Source: Hymenobacter volaticus (lineage in GTDB: Bacteria > Bacteroidota > Bacteroidia > Cytophagales > Hymenobacteraceae). From it: a DNA stretch of 64,000 nt. The notes under the pieces were generated by a model. That model made no database searches, had not been told where the DNA came from, and was given only the letters and a program-made list of their open reading frames with translations. Made by a program: the position numbers and the translations under genes. Positions 63,894 to 64,000 of the stretch are shown here, one piece after another. The stretch lies in NCBI RefSeq assembly GCF_022921055.1, contig NZ_CP095061.1:4069501-4133500 (forward strand). The letters run 5' to 3'. Position 1 is the first letter of the stretch, and each line of letters starts with the position of its first letter.

Positions 63894-64000
63894 TTAGCTA
63901 GTTAGCAAGTAATACAGCAAACCAACGCCGGCACTACCAGCAATCCAAAGGATCAGGTTTAGCTTGAACCAGTACAGCGCCACCACCGACACCATGAACC
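63894..64000 (-). CDS. C-terminal end of a membrane protein (truncated by the window)
   Basis: The last ~35 codons of a gene that continues past the window edge: a hydrophobic end FMVSVVALYWFKLNLILW followed by a small-residue helix (IAGSAGVGLLYYLLTS) and a stop. The pattern (aromatic-Lys-x-Asn before a Gly-rich final helix) resembles the end of CHR-type chromate transporters, but this is too short to be certain. It ends 41 nt before the DUF1259 start on the same strand, so the two may be an operon. Confidence 0.5.
   Translation of the reverse strand, partial: FMVSVVALYWFKLNLILWIAGSAGVGLLYYLLTS

Overview
The window looks like chromosomal core DNA of a Gram-negative, Hymenobacter-like member of the Bacteroidota (order Cytophagales). 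The pointers are promoter -7 elements of the TAnnTTTG type ahead of several genes, weak Shine-Dalgarno sequences, an rpsP-rimM-trmD-rplS operon whose S16 has a long tail, a Rho factor with a very long disordered insert, OmpA proteins with thrombospondin type 3 repeats, a CarboxypepD_reg/beta-barrel outer-membrane protein, DUF4252, DUF4173, DUF1259, and many lipoproteins. The genus is inferred from protein resemblance, not computed.

Layout. 0-9.7 kb: an acyl-CoA carboxylase carboxyltransferase subunit, an MCE/MlaD protein, a periplasmic amidase divergent from an LptD-like protein, panB, an RluA-type pseudouridine synthase and a fatty-acid desaturase. 9.8-12.5 kb: the ribosomal/tRNA-modification operon. 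12.5-24 kb: an M1 peptidase, an inorganic-pyrophosphatase-like lipoprotein that has lost key active-site residues, a PTPS-folE pterin pair, an SDR39U1 protein, a Kunitz-domain lipoprotein and PBP1A. 24-32.4 kb: a minus-strand cassette of small membrane proteins, a Coq4-family protein, DUF4173 and a winged-helix regulator with two matching palindromes, then a methyltransferase-like protein and a UbiA-family protein on the plus strand. 32.4-45.7 kb: an AT-rich gap, ROK kinase plus LacI regulator, a DsbA-like protein, rho, serS, OsmC plus a UBP zinc finger, a GT9 glycosyltransferase and polX. 45.7-64 kb: a tandem lipoprotein family, an EVE-domain protein, a DUF4252 lipoprotein, two OmpA/TSP3 paralogues, aminopeptidase P, GT9, an M16 peptidase, a stand-alone SRA/YDG protein, an O-methyltransferase, a large outer-membrane beta-barrel protein and a DUF1259 protein.

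Eight genes (carboxyltransferase, M1 peptidase, PBP1A, rho, polX, a small lipoprotein, the 47.9-49.5 kb protein and the O-methyltransferase) are broken by twelve frameshifts. Each is repaired by adding exactly one G or C to an existing G/C run, and after repair every gene reads through to a sensible length. This is best explained by homopolymer sequencing or assembly errors, so these genes are annotated as single CDSs over their full extent.

No rRNA, tRNA, CRISPR array, insertion sequence, phage gene or recognisable defence operon was seen. The most unusual content is the Coq4/membrane-protein cassette with its candidate operators, the Kunitz lipoprotein, the degenerate pyrophosphatase-fold lipoprotein, the orphan SRA protein and two members of a REP-like palindromic repeat family.
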